Assembly (NCBI RefSeq): GCF_002899895.1
Contig: NZ_PPEI02000004.1
Location: forward strand, 372,001-436,000
Direction of reading: 5' to 3'
DNA from: Chryseobacterium oncorhynchi
GTDB taxonomy: Bacteria > Bacteroidota > Bacteroidia > Flavobacteriales > Weeksellaceae
Length of the DNA: 64,000 nt
How positions within the stretch are numbered: position 1 is the first letter of the stretch; each line of letters opens with the position of its first letter. Both the position numbers and the translations under genes were made by a program. Below are positions 62,979-64,000 of the stretch, one piece after another. The notes beneath the pieces were generated by a model that did no database searches, had not been told where the DNA came from, and saw nothing but the letters and a program-made list of their open reading frames with translations.

Positions 62979-63364
62979 TAACGTTTTGAGAATTGGAATC
63001 TCTTTCTTGCTTTTTTCTGACCTGGCTTCTTTCTTTCCACCATTCTTGCGTCTCTTGTAAGTAAACCAGCTGGCTTTAATGCTAATCTGAACTCAGCGTT
63101 GATTTCGCATAAAGCTCTTGAAATACCTAATCTGATAGCCTCTGCCTGACCTGTATTACCACCACCGAAAACATTTACGGTAACGTCATACTGACCAACA
63201 GTCTCAGAAAGGATAAACGGTTGGTTTAGTTTGTAAACCATCACGTCTGTAGAGAAATAAGTTGTAGCATCTTTACCGTTTACTGTAATAACACCAGAAC
63301 CTGGTTTTACATAAACTCTAGCTACAGAAGTTTTTCTTCTTCCGATTTTGTGAACTATAGACAT
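62978..63364 (-). CDS. rpsI: 30S ribosomal protein S9
   Basis: 128 residues: [20 protein letters not shown] at the N-terminus, [22 protein letters not shown] in the middle, and the conserved C-terminus [27 protein letters not shown]. It lies six bases after rplM in one operon, as in most bacteria. Confidence 0.97.
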   Translation of the reverse strand: MSIVHKIGRRKTSVARVYVKPGSGVITVNGKDATTYFSTDVMVYKLNQPFILSETVGQYDVTVNVFGGGNTGQAEAIRLGISRALCEINAEFRLALKPAGLLTRDARMVERKKPGQKKARKRFQFSKR

Positions 63365-63370
63365 AATTAA

Positions 63371-63826
63371 TTATTTAAATTCGTTAACATTAATTGTTTT
63401 AGGCTGTTGAGCTTCATGTTTGTGCTCAGTTCCTTCATATAAATAAAGGTTCTTAAGGATAGCAGAACCTAATCTGTTTTTAGGTAACATACCTTTTACA
63501 GACTTTTCTAATACCTTTAAAGAATCTTTCTTTTGAAGTTCAGCCGCAGTCATAGACTTCTGTCCACCAGGATATCCTGTATGCCAGATGTAAGTCTTAT
63601 CAGCCCACTTGTTTCCGGAAAGCGTAATTTTCCCAGCATTCAAAACGATTACGTTATCACCACAATCTACGTGAGGTGTAAAGTTCGTTTTGTGCTTACC
63701 TCTCAAAATCTTTGCAACCGTAGAAGCTAGTCTTCCTAACGGCTGTCCTTCAGCGTCTACCACAACCCATTCTTTATTAGCAGTAGCTTTGTTCGCTGAA
63801 ACAGTTTTGTAACTTAATGTATTCAC
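63371..63826 (-). CDS. rplM: 50S ribosomal protein L13
   Basis: 151 residues with the L13 motifs WVVVDAEGQPLGRLAS, LRGKHKTNFTPHVDCGDNVIVLNA and AVKGMLPKNRLG (here SVKGMLPKNRLGSAI). It is the first gene of the operon with rpsI and rpsB. A full promoter lies about 50 bases upstream. Confidence 0.97.
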   Translation of the reverse strand: MNTLSYKTVSANKATANKEWVVVDAEGQPLGRLASTVAKILRGKHKTNFTPHVDCGDNVIVLNAGKITLSGNKWADKTYIWHTGYPGGQKSMTAAELQKKDSLKVLEKSVKGMLPKNRLGSAILKNLYLYEGTEHKHEAQQPKTINVNEFK

Positions 63827-63853
63827 ACGTTTTAGTTAAAGATTAAACATAAT

Positions 63854-63870
63854 TTACCCCTAAAAGGGTG
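63854..63870 (-). promoter_or_regulatory. Short hairpin in the rplM leader
   Basis: On the minus strand CACCC-TTTTA-GGGGT lies in the 5' leader between the -7 box and the ATG. It may take part in control by L13; weak evidence. Confidence 0.3.
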
Positions 63871-63872
63871 TG

Positions 63873-63902
63873 CAAAGGTACAAATATTTTTTGTAACCCA
63901 AA
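63873..63902 (-). promoter_or_regulatory. Full promoter of rplM-rpsI-rpsB (TTTG-N18-TACCTTTG)
   Basis: On the minus strand TTTG (63899-63902) and TACCTTTG (63873-63880) are 18 bases apart, about 46 bases before the rplM ATG. Confidence 0.7.
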
Positions 63903-63971
63903 AACATATTTCATTTAATGTATATAATAACTGCTATTCAACTCACTAGCAATAGATTTTAACACTATTTA

Positions 63972-63979
63972 TACTTTTG
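63972..63979 (+). promoter_or_regulatory. -7 box (TACTTTTG) of a gene beyond the right edge
   Basis: TAnnTTTG match on the plus strand, divergent from rplM. The window ends with an ATG at 63997 that could be the start of the next gene. Confidence 0.4.
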
Positions 63980-64000
63980 GCATAAAACTTGTAAAATGTT

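Overview
The window looks like a chromosomal segment of a Chryseobacterium-like member of the Flavobacteriia (Bacteroidota). The signs are low-GC DNA, A-rich leaders instead of Shine-Dalgarno sites, repeated TAnnTTTG promoter boxes (two with TTTG 19 bases upstream), a bacillithiol gene (bshB1), type IX secretion type-B C-terminal domains, and lineage-restricted small exported proteins. No rRNA, IS element, prophage, integrase or CRISPR array was seen. There is one tRNA (His).

Layout. 1-8 kb, minus strand: an unknown gene pair cut by the window edge, tRNA-His, bshB1, then an energy-transduction operon read right to left as exbB, exbD, exbD, tonB, a small membrane protein, a PstS-like lipoprotein and a TPR protein. 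8-11.7 kb: leuS and a lipocalin-like lipoprotein. 11.8-17 kb: acyltransferase, GT2 and an unknown protein on plus, facing a kdtA / NlpC-P60 / O-methyltransferase operon on minus. 17-17.7 kb: two small genes of fewer than 60 codons. One encodes a six-cysteine peptide with an inhibitor-cystine-knot-like spacing behind a bacteriocin-type leader. They flank an intergenic stretch with a strong palindrome. 17.7-34.5 kb: mostly housekeeping genes (ompA-like, tilS, dsbD, orphan exbD, alpha/beta hydrolase, patatin, nrnA, rpmH, ftsE, trmN6-like, histidine kinase, ribE, pdxA, yceD, rpmF, accB, accC, ydcF-like). 34.6-37.2 kb: a MACPF (perforin-like) lipoprotein and ornithine aminotransferase. 37.6-43.5 kb: five glycosyltransferase genes in tandem, one of them a two-domain fusion. 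43.7-48 kb: gltX, accA, a small exported protein, tsf. 48.2-62 kb: an accessory surface region with three tandem giant IgGFc-binding-like T9SS type-B proteins, a carboxypeptidase-regulatory-like protein and three more members of a small exported family, with trmB among them. 62-64 kb: rplM-rpsI-rpsB on minus.

How the parts relate. The ExbB/ExbD/TonB operon energises outer-membrane transport. The glycosyltransferases with kdtA suggest lipopolysaccharide or surface glycan assembly. AccA, AccB and AccC are acetyl-CoA carboxylase parts. The 48-62 kb block sits between tsf and rpsB, which are usually adjacent, and the two now point toward each other from opposite ends, which suggests rearrangement or insertion.

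Best leads: the knottin-like mini-peptide with its palindromic upstream region; the four-member exported two-cysteine family; the triplicated adhesin-like T9SS cargo; the MACPF lipoprotein; and several genes whose promoter box lies only 5-8 bases before the start codon, implying leaderless mRNAs.
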